Below, piece after piece: positions 1-12,800 of a stretch of 64,000 bases of DNA (position 1 is the stretch's first letter; every line of letters starts with the position of its first letter). The notes under the pieces were generated by a model. That model had not been told where the DNA came from and made no database searches. It worked only from the letters and a program-made list of their open reading frames with translations. The stretch is from Smittia aterrima (Eukaryota > Arthropoda > Insecta > Diptera > Chironomidae): the NCBI GenBank assembly GCA_033063855.1, contig CP093829.1:24893537-24957536 (forward strand). Reading direction: 5' to 3'. The position numbers were made by a program, and so were the translations under genes.

Positions 1-2603
1 GGCTCGCAACAGTTTTACTGTTTGACTCATTCCACTGCGGACATCATCTGGAGCGAGTGATGTGAATTTTATTTTTTCGAGCGGAAAGAACTTTATGAGC
101 GACAACATCAGATATTGAGTAATCATGAGTGTGATCCTCGAAAATAAATCTTTTGTCGAAAAGTTTCGTCCAAAGAATTCTTTTCTCCGTCCAAGTCTTT
201 GATATTTAATAGAATCATCATCCCATTTTACACCAAATTACCCTTGAAAGCGTCGAGAAGAGGACTTGAGAAAGAAATTAAAGCGCAAAAAAAAAAGACG
301 AGAGCGAAACAAAATTGATGAGCTGATGATGGCAATTATTATTAGATCATTGTAACGAGAGTGTCGAAGAACGGAAATGAAAGTTTAAAATTTAGAACGA
401 TGGCTCTTCTTCCCGTTTACCTTTTTTTTTATTTTACGACATGGCTCCCTTTTATTCTTTTGCGCACCCAATTGCCACTTTTTGTTTCGTTACCCTCGAG
501 ACGAAATTATCCTCAACCATTGTCTCAAGCAGCTCGTCGCTTCCTCGGCGGTTATAAAATCATTAAAAACGTAAAAAATGATCTGAAAAGTTGTGGAGGT
601 TTTGCTTTTATTACGACAAGGATTCAGCTTCACAGTTGTAAGCGTCAATGCGAAAAAAGTAAGCACAACAGAAGCCGCTGAGATTGAGAGGGATGAATGT
701 GATAATTTAAGTTTAACGTCACACACCTTTCCTTAGACATTTTCATGAAGGCGACGACATTCTCACTCACGCAAGAGGCACAACAAGAAGACATTAAATG
801 GAAAAATAAAAAGGAAAAATGGTTTTCGGCTTGAACGAGTGAAGGAAATTTTCGCATAAGGAATAAATGACACATCATGAGACGGCAAAGGAGAAGCTTA
901 AGCGAGAAAAATCATCTAAGGCGTTTCATCATCAGCATTATAATGAGTTTTTATGTTTTCTTCTCCTCCATTTCCTCGTCGTGTGTTGCTTAGCATCAGA
1001 TCGCGAATTAATGGAAACTTTGTGTGTGAATTACTTAAAGTTAAAGACGCAGTTGCCTAAACTGCTTTCTCCGAGATATTCACAAATATGAGCGTAATTC
1101 GCAAGCGCTACAAACTGACAATTGAAGATCTATGCAAATTTAATTTGAGCTCATGAGAACGTGAGAGCGAAATATCATAAAAGTTTTCGTAGTTGACTTA
1201 CAGAGGAAGTCTTATGAAATTCTCTGAGAAAATATTCGTCCAAAGTTTTCTGAAGTCAAAGCCATTTGCTACAAAACTTTTTTTAAGTCTTCTTAGAAGT
1301 GAACGAAAGTAAAAGATAAGAAAGAACGAGAGAAGCTGACGACATCAAAAGTTTATCAGAGAACTATCGCCTTTCAAAGTCGAATAAAAATGTAAAAGTC
1401 TTCATCATCTTCGATGCAATTCCATCAGTTCGTTCACATTGAGTGAGTTTTATTTACTATGACGATGTCGCTGTGAAGAAGTCAACATCGCATCATTATT
1501 ATACAAATTACAATAATTTCATGTGAATGCATAAAAGAACGACTTCTGATGATACTCGAAGCCTCAAAGTCGTTATGGTGGCTGATTTTGTCGCTATTTC
1601 CACTTCCTCTTGACTTCTTTTCTTTCAATATGACTCATGTGGAAATAATAAATGATGAGAACTCCCCCTGCCCTCAGTCATTCGTCTTGTAAACTTCTTG
1701 TTTATCATTAACAATTGACTTTATAATCAGAAGGGGCTATCAAAATAAAAACGTCTTTAAGCTAAAGAAACAATTGAAAAATTCCCATCCAACAAATTAT
1801 TTTAACACAAAAAGCCAGTCAGCTTTAACAACAATGAACAGGTTCTCGGGTCCCATGGGTCGATCTCTGTGCTAACCGCACTATGACACTTGTTTCCTTT
1901 AAGGCTGTTCCTCAACACTCATTAGCATTTCTTACATTCTTAAGTTTCTTAAACCTAACTTGCCTTCGTTCTGAAAGAGCACAAAAGGCAGGAGGACAAG
2001 GGGGAGAGAGAGAGATGGTAATTAATGTCGCTTAATTAATGAATATATTTGCCAAGTGGGAACAACGGGTGTGTTGTTGTTGAAGAGCGAACGAGAGAAA
2101 GAATAATTAAAGTATAAAGTGTTATGATTGCCTTTTCTTGAATATTTTCTGATGAAAAAGAATTAATCATAATTTCTTTTCCACTTTGACGTCGTCGTTT
2201 TGCTCTTGAGAGGTGTAATTTTAATAAAAGCCGGCAGTTGCTTCGGTTCAGCTGCTTTTGGAACGATGACGAGAGTGGCCCTTGAACGTTCCTCGAGAAC
2301 AATAAAGTTAATCTTGGAAATAATATGAAATGAAATGTTAAAGAGCCATAAACAGAGCGAAGCTCTCTTGAGGTAATTTTCCTGTAATTTTCACATGTGA
2401 AGGTGTAAGTCGCTGTTTTATGACTTTTTGAAACGAACTTAGAAGGAAACGCTCTCAGAAATAAATCCAAAGATGGAAAGGCATAAAGAAAGGCTCGCGG
2501 CGTTAAGGTTCTATCCAAGGATTTATCTTTATCGACAGATGAGAGACGACGATGCTGCTTTTGAAAAAGTCCCGTTTGATCCGCTCGAAGAAAAGATTTT
2601 TTT
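1..2603. other. Intergenic stretch, no gene recognised
   Basis: I see no supported gene here. Open frames occur, the longest being 160 codons on the minus strand at 2036-2518, but none has a recognisable domain or consensus splice sites. A short GA microsatellite lies at 2004-2015, followed by two TAATTAAT homeodomain-type motifs between 2019 and 2041. The sequence is AT-rich with many homopolymer A and T runs. Confidence 0.6.
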
Positions 2604-2609
2604 TTTATT
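2604..2609 (-). terminator. Candidate poly(A) signal of the JHAMT-like gene
   Basis: The plus strand reads TTTATT, which is AATAAA on the minus strand. It lies about 190 nt downstream of the methyltransferase stop codon, a plausible 3' UTR length. The hexamer is common in AT-rich DNA, so this is a candidate only. Confidence 0.4.
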
Positions 2610-2796
2610 ATACAACATCCATTGTGTTCTCTTATAATCGAGTTAGTCGCTTTTGTTTGCTCTGTGAGACTTCAATTTCAGGTTCGTAAGCTTAGCTTGG
2701 CAGAGGAAATTAGAACTAATTAGGCTTTTGATGATAAATGAGATAGGAAATTGCCAGAGATGGCTTTCTTGATAAAGCCAAAGCTTGTCTTGGTCG

Positions 2797-2945
2797 TCAT
2801 TTTGTCACAAAAGATACGAGAAGCTTGTATTGCATGTTGAGCGTTCCGTCTCCGTAAGTCTCGATAATTTCTTGGGTACATTCAGTGATAAAGTCTTTGT
2901 AGAGTTCATCAGGGAGCTTGAATGGGTTGATAGCTTCAAATGTCC
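2797..2945 (-). CDS. JHAMT-like gene, coding exon 3 with stop
   Basis: Starts after acceptor TTTTTGTAG. It completes a glycine codon, continues as TFEAINPFKLPDELYKDF, and ends YKLLVSFVTK followed by TGA at 2799-2797. The terminal beta strand (YKLLVSF) matches the end of the JHAMT fold. Confidence 0.87.
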
Positions 2946-3712
2946 CTACAAAAACAAAAGCTTAAGGATTCGTCGAAGAAAAACAAGAAAAAGTTTTACC
3001 TGCAAGATTTTCAAAGCTCGAGAATTGAAAGTTATTGTCACGAAGTTCAACTTGGAGACTTTTGAAACCAGCAGAAGTAAGTTTGCTTTTCAATCTCGAA
3101 GCGGGATCACTTTCGTAATAGTAGGGGCTAATAAATCGATCGAGGTCGTCAATGAAATCTTTGTACTTCACGCACTTTGACATTTTTATGATTACGTCAT
3201 AGAATGGACTTTGAGCCGGGAAAATCATGAAAAAGCTTCCGCCCACTTTCATCATGTTGTAGACGTTTGACAGAGTTTTCCTGGGAAATCAAATGAAATC
3301 GTTTATTGAACTACATTTAACAGTATTCTCTGATTCACCTTTCATCTCGAATCCAATGGTAAACGAAAAAAGATGTAACTAAGTCGAAGCTTTCACGTTC
3401 TAGCGAATTTCCAATTTTGGATACGTCGTCGAGTTGAATATCAAATTGTCGGAACTCTAAGAAATCTTCCGAGAAATTTTGACACGCGAGCTCCACCATT
3501 CCCTTTGAATAGTCAATTCCGACCACTCTTGAAGGTTTTCTGCGCAGCAGCGGAAGAATATCATTCACCAAGTTGTCAGCGGGTCCACAGCCGATGTCAA
3601 GAATGGTTTCAAAGGTTTTCAATTCATTTTTCTTCAAAAACTCTTCGAAGATTTCACGAGAATCTTTTTGTTGGTTGTTACTGTTTCTTTGATATAATTT
3701 TGGGTTGAACAT
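2797..3712 (-). CDS. JHAMT-like SAM-dependent methyltransferase, complete three-exon gene
   Basis: Coding sequence is the complement of 3712-3339, 3280-3000 and 2945-2797 (374+281+149 = 804 nt, 267 aa). Donors are AG|GTGAAT and CAG|GTAAAA; acceptors are CCCAG and TGTAG; the introns are 58 and 54 nt. The protein has a class I methyltransferase fold: SAM motif I ILDIGCGPADN at residues 37-47, the VVGIDYS acidic-loop strand at 63-69, FDIQLDD at 90-96, and FDLVTSFFVYHWIRD at 109-123. This arrangement and the length of about 270 aa match insect juvenile hormone acid O-methyltransferases and their paralogues, which use SAM to methylate the carboxylate of farnesoic or JH acid. From memory, Gln14 and Trp120 fall at positions highlighted as conserved in JHAMTs. 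Motif I has Ala-Asp where many members have Gly-Asp. Dipterans often carry several JHAMT-like paralogues, so true JH acid methylation is not established. The start is the first ATG after an in-phase 5' UTR acceptor. Confidence 0.88.
3000..3280 (-). CDS. JHAMT-like gene, coding exon 2
   Basis: Starts after acceptor TTTCCCAG and continues the frame as KTLSNVYNMMKVGGSFFMIF, a typical methyltransferase strand with the Gly-Gly turn. It ends at GCAG|GTAAAA in phase 1. Reading on past this donor gives KTFSCFSSTNP and a stop, which is intron read-through. Confidence 0.87.
3339..3712 (-). CDS. JHAMT-like gene, coding exon 1
   Basis: Encodes residues 1-124 plus two bases of codon 125, including SAM motif I. 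It begins MFNPKLYQRN, like the MN..LY..N start typical of JHAMT proteins. It ends at donor AG|GTGAAT and leaves a phase-2 junction that the next exon completes as Arg. Confidence 0.88.
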
Positions 3713-3730
3713 TGCACTGAGCTATAGAAA

Positions 3731-3785
3731 CTGGTAATCAAATAATTATCACGCACGATTGATAAGAAATAGATAACAAACTCAC
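3731..3785 (-). other. Candidate 5' UTR intron of the JHAMT-like gene
   Basis: On the minus strand, CTT|GTGAGT at 3786/3785 is followed 55 nt later by ATTACCAG at 3731, just 18 nt before the start codon. Its size and signals match the two coding introns (58 and 54 nt). It would give a leader exon from roughly 3820 to 3786. Transcript data would settle it. Confidence 0.5.
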
Positions 3786-3847
3786 AAGATTCTAGTTTCA
3801 ATTGCTTCCAATTTTTGACTAAAGAAAAATCGGTCGCACAAGTAAAA

Positions 3848-3853
3848 TTTATA
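3848..3853 (-). promoter_or_regulatory. TATA box candidate of the JHAMT-like gene
   Basis: The minus strand reads GTATAAATT here. It lies about 35 nt upstream of an AGTCAAAA initiator-like site (A at 3816), slightly longer than the canonical spacing of about 30 nt. A transcription start near 3816-3824 would lead into the short leader exon and the 5' UTR intron. Confidence 0.4.
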
Positions 3854-6800
3854 CTTTAGTTTGTCGAGGTCTTTTGCACGACTGTCAATCAATTTGTACA
3901 AAGGAAGTTCATTATCTGCTTGCATAAATAAAAATTTAATTAGATATTTAAAATATTAAAAAGAATTTTTCAAAGTTTCTCAAACTTTCTTACTCACTTT
4001 GCTTAAAAATTTACGTTGACATAAAATTAAATTCTCGCATCAAATTTCAAAAGCAAAAGCTTCATATTTTATGACTCTCGTCAAGGTTTCTCATCTCATG
4101 TTCTAATCCTTTAATGAAAGACTATCTAGAAAATGGCCTAAGCGTACGACGGAAGCTTACAAGGCTAACATTAATCAGCATTAATTAGTCCCGAAGAAGA
4201 CTTCGTCGTCGACCAACAGTTGTCTCTGCGGATTCATTCAAGACCTTTAATGCTTTCTGGGGTTGTCTTCAGAAAAATGAGCGTCAATAAAGAACATGTT
4301 GAGGCTCATAAATATCTTTGGCCGGTAATAAAAACTCGATCTTGTGCTACATTGAGCTCAGGATGGAGGATAAATGAGAAAAATATTTTTTGGAGCATCG
4401 CAAAGGCGAAAATAAAATAAATCAAGGAAAAGCATAATTTGGGAATACGAATCGATATAAAAATTTCAATTGAAAGCAATAAAGCATCATCATAACTCAT
4501 TTATAACTAAATCATCCATAAAAATCATCTTTTCCCCGTTTTTATTATTCATCGATTTTATTCATCGCCTCGAGTGTGAGTAGCGAGCTAGACGCGCGTC
4601 GATAAAGCCTTTTCACCAACAAGATCTCTTCAAGATGAATCGAGTTTTTATTGCGATGCTAGAAGATTTAAATAATTGAATGCAATATCGCACCAGCTCC
4701 AATGCGTTGAGGTTTATCTTTCGATGAGAGAAATCCTTTTTTCAAGTATCAGATGCTTTTTAAGACGACTTTGTCTGGCGAAGAAGTTCATCGGCGCAAA
4801 TCAAAGCGAAAGCAAATCCGTTTGATGTGAACTCACTCGCTGTGGAAATTCTTCGAACTCCTTTCATTGTCTTTCATTCTTTTTCTCTTATCGTTCGAGT
4901 TTATTTACGTTTGAAACTCAATTTCGAATAGCGTATACTCTCACTTTGTATTCCCCAAAGCCTTTGCAACAAATGGAAAAGAAACATCTTGTAAATAAAT
5001 TTTAATGTATGTCTCGCATGTGCACATTATTTCACTGTTTTGGGCTTTAACTCACGGATGAGAACAAACGGATTTATCGAAGATTTGGTGAAAGGCGCTA
5101 AAACTTTTCCTCGAAAGCTCCCACGCTGGAAGAAAAAAAAAGGGAAAAGATTTCTTTTCTCTTCCTCCCTCGAAAATCCAAGAAAACCTTGAAAATATTT
5201 TTAACACTTGAGACTCGATGTTGCTGTCTTCGCAAACAAACACACAATACTGTCAAAAAGCAATGAGATTCTTAACAAAACCTTCGAAGATGGATTCAAC
5301 GAATGAACTCGACTGGATTTCAAGCGGAATAAAAAATGTGAGAAATCTCCTTCTTCATCCCAAATCCCTTCAAATTGCCGTTTGCCGGAGTGGATCTTAT
5401 CCCTTAACTCCAACAAAGCTCTCCGTACCATCTTCGCGCAGATGTAGATTTGTTTATCTCCTCGCTCTTCATATGGCACCGCTGCTGTTACTTGCTTAGA
5501 TAGACTTCACTCCTAGCATGAAAGGAATTGAATATTGAGCGTGGAAAAAAAATCGACGTTGTAAAGGAAAATGTTGCGACGGTTGGAAATAAATTATTAT
5601 TATGGCAACATAAACATTCATACAGATCTGGAGCAGATAAAAAAGTCGGAATAATATTTTCTCTCCCTTGGAACATACGAAGATCATAAACGCGCGGCAT
5701 AGTCAGAATCACTTGAAACTTTTTTTGTTCCCACACTCGGTGGTGAAAATCTCTTTCGCTCCTTCGGCTGAGGAAAATTTATTCTTCCCATCAATTTACA
5801 TTTCAAGAAGAAACTCATTCGTGCAGTGAACAAACAAACTTTTTTCTGTCTTCCTTGACACAACCGCCAACGACCTGAGAAAGTGAAAAGTGCTTTCGGG
5901 AAAATAGTTTTTCATCGCCGTTGAATGTGCGAGGAAAACACGTAACGGGAAAACACAAAAAAAAAAGAAACGGAGAAAATTAAATTCAAACTCAAATGCA
6001 GACACTGAATGAATGAAGTTATAATTAGTTTAATGCAATAACATTTGCACAGAGTGTAATTAGCGTTAAATTGAATTTCCAAAGGCAACCCAGTGTTGTT
6101 TATTTGTGTGGGCGACAGACAAAAGGCTGCGGACAAACAAGTGGCTGCTTTGTCTTTTGCTTGCACTATTTGCTAAATTATTTCCACCCTTTTACATACA
6201 TCGCTTGGAATATAAACGACCGAGTGAGCTTTTTAACTGATGCAAATTGATGAGGTTGACAGTTGAGGTTGAACATGCAAGTTACCTGCTGAAGCATCGA
6301 TGTCGTTAAATGATTAGAGGAAACAAATGCCGTTTAGTGAGGTAATTAAGCGATGGAAATCTTGTCGACGACAAAACAAAGCTGATTATTAAAGAATGGA
6401 AACAGTTGAATCATAAAACTCTCTTGAGCTCTTCTGTCACGTCCTCTCACAGGAGTCGCTTCCGCTTTTTGTTGGCAGGCCATTATTAAAATTAAATATG
6501 TTGTGTGTTGTTGAAATTGAAGTTATGTCGAGTCCATTTCATGAATAATGAGCGACTATAATTATTAGATGCCTCATTTTGGTCTCTCTCTCATGCCTTC
6601 TGCGCCATTAAACACAACATAAAATAAATTGAGAAAAACTTTTCTCTGTCGCTTGTCACAGCAAAACGATGCGATAAATGTAAAATGTAGGACGAAGGAT
6701 GAAAGTTTTGTGTGTGGAGTAATAAAAATATTTTATGTCTCATGCCCTCCGCTCTGAAGACATTAAAGTGATTCCCGGGATTAACGTGCTGAAATATGTT

Positions 6801-9800
6801 TTGGTCGCTGACAAATTCACTTCTCCGCTACTAGTCTGCCATTAAAATGATGGATTTGTGGGACAAATTGCTAGAGTCGACACGATTCGAAATCACTAAT
6901 TCGAGCCTCGCCTTCTTCGAGCTCTTCGCCTTTTAATATTCATGTGCTAATTTCCTTTTCGCTCAGCAAAACCGCAACGAAAAATGATCGAGAAGTGACC
7001 AAAGAAGAGAACAACAGAACAGGTTGCGCATTTCGATGTTGAAATGATTGATGATCAAAGAAGAAGTCAGAAGAGCATAATAAATTTTTCTTGCTTCTAC
7101 TTCATTTATGATTCTCCTCGCCAGAAATTTTCATAATCAAGTTTTGCATAATCAGTTAATTTTCAAAGCAAGTCGGGTTCTGCTGTGTCTGTGTTGCCTA
7201 AGGCGAAACACATGCATTCGCACTTAAGATGATTCTCAATTCTGATGAAATAGAAATGAGGGCATTTAAAGATGTTAATGGACTAAATAATCTCAGTGCA
7301 CAACTGGCATAGCTTGTCGATGATAAGGAGAAGACTCTCGACAGTCCTCAGTTCAGTTGAAGGAGCTTTAATCCATTAATATAACTGCAATTTCCTTATT
7401 TAATCTCCGACTCGTTCAAATGGTCATTTTTACGGACAGCTCTGAGCTGATTTCAGGAAGGCCACTAGGAGAAAATTAAATCCGATGCAATTATCTTAAG
7501 TATCTCTCCTGTTCTTCGTCCAATCTTAATTTGATCTTCAATCGATAGCTGCTTTCAATCTGGCTTTGAGAAATGGTCGAATGGATTTTCTAGCTTCTCG
7601 GGTTTTAAACAAAAAAAAAACTTTTGGGATTCAAGAAACTCGATCCTCCGCCCCGTGTGATGTAACCCAAAGCACCACAACAAAGCGAGCAAGCGAGAAC
7701 ATAAAAATTAATTAAAGACCGAACACAAAAAAGGTGAAATCTGCGTCGATGCCTCTGTTGAATACGCGCCATGAGAGTGAAGGGATGGGCATCACCGTCA
7801 AAAATTTTAAAAGTTGATTTTTTTATTCTTTCTTAATTATTGTTTTCCATCATCAAACATTCTTCGGGTGTTGTCTTGCTGCTCTTCGAAAGACAGAGAC
7901 GCAACACAGCTTCGCCTCGATCGAATTTCATCCGAGGCAGCCGATTAATTCTGGATGATAAATTCGTGCCTGTACTGCTTGATACCCTTAAAGTGAGGAG
8001 AAAAGGAATGAGATCTATTTATGAAGAAGAAAATGAGCAATCAAGCAAGAAATAAAAGAAGAATGAGATGAAAGGAAACGAGAAGAATTCTGGAGATACA
8101 CTCTCGGCTTGTGCAAGATAAACAAAATATGAAACCATCTGCAGTTCGAAGCCGAAGGAGCGAGTGAGAAGGGAAGAATTATTTACGTAAAAAAAAGTTT
8201 TTTTATTTTATTTTTTTATAAACTCTCGGTTCGTCTTTAAAAATACCTTTTGTGAATACACAAAGCGACGCTGGCGAACAACGGAGGAAAAAAAATAAAT
8301 CGTTGATGAGGTTAGCAGAGCACATTCGAGATGGAGAAAAATAAGGAATCGATTTAGAAGGCGAGCGAAGAACAACAATCACGAAAAAATAAACATCATT
8401 CTCTGAAGAAAGATCCTTGAAAGTGGCTTTGTAAGCCAAAGAAAACTAAAATGAAACGAGCGGAGAATTCAGAGCTTGAGATGTCTATCGTTCAAGGAGG
8501 GGAACGAGGAGGCAAGCGCTGGAATTATAGATTTCCTGATTTTTTTTTGTGTCTTGCAATTGAAATTAATTGGATTTTCAAAAGGAAGCAGAGGCAAGAG
8601 CTAAGAAAAGTCAAAATAAAACTTAATGAAGCCTTTCATCGGCTGTTTGATTGTCTCCCGAAGCTAACAACCCAAAAGTCTATCGCGCGATGCTCAGTGA
8701 TTGAGCCTCAATCAAACCAATATTTATTCAAATAACAAAGAATCGAATTCGTATCTCGACTCGACATCAAAATAAAAATAAACTTTCAGAATCTCTCAAC
8801 GGAATAAATAAAATAACAAGTCGACGACGATAATGACGACAATCGTATTCTGATAAGTTTTTTTTTCTCTTCATTTTTGGCACTTCTTACTCGCTTTTTT
8901 TCCGGGACACAGGTCTCGCGTTCGTTTCTCGATAAACAATTTGTAATTTTGTCACGGAATGGCTTTTGAGGCGCACATAACGAAAGAATTTTCTCGCTCA
9001 CTTTTTTCTTGTGCGAGTCGAAAATTGCGTTTGTTATTAAACTTTATGTTGTTCCTTTGATTACCTGCGGAGCAAAGTCATTCCTCGTGTGATTGCTTTA
9101 CTAGTTCTTATGCCCAACACCTTCTCGGATGCCATCACGCTGAGGTCTTGAATTTTAAATTAAATCAAATGCCTAAGCCTTGAGGCTCAAATTTGGGAAA
9201 ACATTTTTTATGATTCTCGAGGCGATTTTATTGACCTAGGATTTAGGAGAGACCAAGCGTAGTTAGTATCTCAATAAACACAGAAGAAGGCAGAGAAGGC
9301 GAATAAATATTAATGAGCCTCTCATTAAAACTGGGTTTCCGACTTTCCATTTTGGCTAATTAAGTTCAGCGCAAAACGCAAGAGACGAGAAAAATTTGCT
9401 TTAATGGTTATTGTGGCAGTTCTCGGAGGGAGCGATTTGGATGTCTAAGAAAGGCCCCGATGGTAATAATGTATTTTCATTACGACGAAAGCGAGAATGT
9501 TGATTTGGATTATGAGTAACGAGCGGGCCGAGCAAAGTTTTGTACTCGTTCATTCGCCTTCTTGCTTTAGATGAAAACCGCCAGCGGAAGGAAACGTTGG
9601 GTTGGTAAAAGTTTTCATGCGTTTTTCTCGTAAACGGCTCGGGGAACTCATAATTCCTAACACATTAATTGGAATATTAATTAAACACTGGAAAACAATC
9701 AAATCGTCAAAACGACTTGTTGAAAGCAGAAGCGTCAAGAGAGTTGCTCATCCAAGCGCCGAGAGTCGTTGGAGTTTCTCAAACTCACGATAAAATAATT

Positions 9801-12800
9801 TTATGTAAACATGCATTGTGAATTAAGTGAGAAGGAAGATGACGACGACGAGTAACGGAAAAGTGAATCCGACACTGAAAAGAAATTGAATTTCAAATAA
9901 AAATTCAACAAACCGTGACGCTCAACCAACTTCCTTTGAGAATCACTGAAGTAATCGAGTTAATGTAGTTTTCGATCTTTGTTTACTTAGAATCTCGTTC
10001 CGTATTCAATCAATTTTCTAATTGTCTCAACATCAAAACCGGGCATTTAGGGAAATTTTCAACTCGAAGCGAATGTTTACTTTACATCGTGAGCTTAGCG
10101 TGAGTGTTTGCCTACATGACTGTTTAATTATTAACAATGCTGCGAAATATCTGTTGACACGACTTGCCTCACAAATCCAAACAAATCGACAACGATATCC
10201 TGAAAGTTTCAAATTTCCCGTTCGCAATCAACTGTCTTTGAACATACGAAGGATTCATCAACGCTCAACCCTAATCAATCAGTAAATCACGGATTGTTTG
10301 ATTTTGTTTAGATTTAAAGTTATATTGCATCACCATCAAGACGAAGCTCGCCTTTACACACAAGCAGAAGCATCATTAAACGTATTTGAAACCAGAAGAG
10401 TTCATCAAGAGAACAAATAGACGAAGAGACAGACGAGGAATGATAGCGTTGAACAAACGGGTATAATTTTGTCTTAATAAGACGTCTTGATTCTCGTACA
10501 ATTGACATGGTGCTGTGAGTTGATGTGTGAAGGAGAGATGTGCCTTCAAGTGCCTTCCGTTTAATAACATACTCGACTTCGAACCCTTCTTAAGGCTTCT
10601 GCACCTTTCACGTCTCCTCCCTCTGTGCTTCGTCTTTCAACCCTCTCCGACGATCTCAAATTGTGAAATGTAAATTTTGTAAAAGCGTTCAATCTGAACC
10701 TCTTCTAACTGACCCGGTCTGGGCTCAATGAGAAGATCTCTCCCCCCGAAGACCAATTGTCCAATAAAAGAAGAAAATCTACGAAAATTTATTTCCTTCG
10801 AGTGAAAATAGAGCAGCAGACCTTTGAAATAAAAACTTTTTCCATCGCCCCCGAATAAAAAGGGATTCAATAATTTGCATATCATCTGAGATTTAAGATG
10901 TGGCGAGTTTAGAGGGGAGATTGGTCCCAATTTACGAACGAACCGAGAGAGCGAAGGAGAAAAAGTTATTTATTAAAATCTGGGCAATCGTAAAATAATT
11001 GAAATGGAATTCTTGATACCCTCTCGGGAATTGCTTCTCTCGTTCGCTGTTGCCGCAAGGATGCTCGATGTAAAGTGTGCGCAAGAAATTTTAATGATAT
11101 AGCCTTGAGCAAACGTTAAGCATCACTCTACAGCATCAACAAGCAAGATGGCTGAATATTTAATAGTTCTGTTGTCTTCCTAATTCCTTCCTTCATATTC
11201 TTGCTAGAATAAAGGCAGACGACGTTTAAAACTCTACTTTTGGCAGGTAAAGACGAGTTTACGTTATTCGCCGGGGTTTAGTTTAAATCTCTCTCAGTCT
11301 ATTCCCTTATTTGAATTTCGTCGGGGGCTTGAATGGCGATTACGTTAAGTTTAAGCGTAGGTAGAACAAAATATCGAGCAGACGGTCGTCACAGACTCAC
11401 CTTAACAAATGTTCTTTCGTCATGTTAGTGGCAACCAAACTTTCGATTGTATGCGAAGGTGAAATAAAGAGAAAAAAACTTCACAACCGCAAGAAGTGAA
11501 AAAAATCAAGCAAACAGGTAGAAAGACGAGGAAGAAGAAGTTTTAAAAGATTTTTGTATGAAAAGCATAAGAAATTATGCTCAAATAATTTCATATCTGC
11601 TCGCTACTCGTTTAAAAATTCATTTTAGAGAAGAAGAAAAATAGTTTTTTTTACTTGCAACAAAGCGAGAGATCTCAAGAGTCTCAAGAATTTTTCCTTT
11701 TAATAAATCGCACAAAATGGCAAACTTTGAAGTTTGCATAAGTTTTCTTTTTTCTCTTTAGCTTTCAGGTTTTCTCTCTTGCCAAAAACAGAAGAAAGAC
11801 GTTGAAGTAATAACAAGACTCTTTCTTCTCTACCTTTAGCGTCATTCGACGACCACCTGCTCAACTGTTTTTGAAAAAATCTAAAGAAAGAAGCGAGCGC
11901 AGAAAAAAATTGAAATGTTGGGCTTGCGAAAAAAAAAACATCTCGTTCCGACATTATAAAATCGTTTTAATGAGGAATTTGTTGTTGGGCCCTGTGCCTC
12001 GCCACATGACGATGTCGATTCTCTTGATTGTGGTAAATTATACATTTTCTCGTTCCTTCGTATCAATACTAATTTATGCAAAGCGCAAAAAAAACCAACG
12101 AATTTAAAAGAAGAGAGCTGTCCCGAAAAAATAAAATAAAAAGATGTTTCGCTGTTGATGGAAAATAAATAAATTGAAATAATAAGGCAACCTGGTCGTT
12201 GCTTCATGAAGTGTAATTAGGTGGAAGCGAGGAAGGAAAAATGAAGAACACATTTCGTAAGTCTTAAGTCTTCTTCATTCTTTCTTTCTGTTCTGTCGTC
12301 CCAAGCGGTCGTCGTCTCTCCGAGTGAAATTGGAACGAAATCAAATTGGACTCATAGTTGGACTCATATGGTCGAATAAAGTGCTGAAAACAGTCGCTTC
12401 GAATTACAAATGAGTTTTCTTTTTTCGGTTTCTTCTTCTGGAAATTCGACAAAACGAGTTTCTTCTGTCTTCGTTGTCGTGTCGTTAATTTGATGAAGCA
12501 GCATCGGTAAAAGCCTTTCTCATGCCTCTGCGATAAAAATCTCATTTGTTCACTCTCTTTCACTCCTCGGCCATCATCCGAAGAATGTCTTGTAATCTGA
12601 CAGAGGCTACCAGTCTTCATGGGTCACTTTTGAAAAAGTTGGCAGCTGACGAAACTCTTTCGAATGTGGGCCATTCGTCAACAAGTTGCTTTCATTTCCC
12701 TTTACGTTCTCATGATTAAGAGAACGGACACAATTCATATAAAAACTAAACAACCTATAAATTGATATTCCGATCTGAAAATGTTTTCCGCTTCACTGAG

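Noticed and set aside
867..1091. Hydrophobic 74-codon frame (LCFLLLHFLVVCCLA) as an alternative ed first exon
   Set aside because: It lacks a consensus donor in phase 1, and the 17625-17685 exon fits far better.
2036..2518. 160-codon minus-strand frame next to the JHAMT-like gene
   Set aside because: It has no domain, is rich in Ser/Arg/Phe/Leu as expected from this base composition, and overlaps microsatellite and homopolymer sequence.
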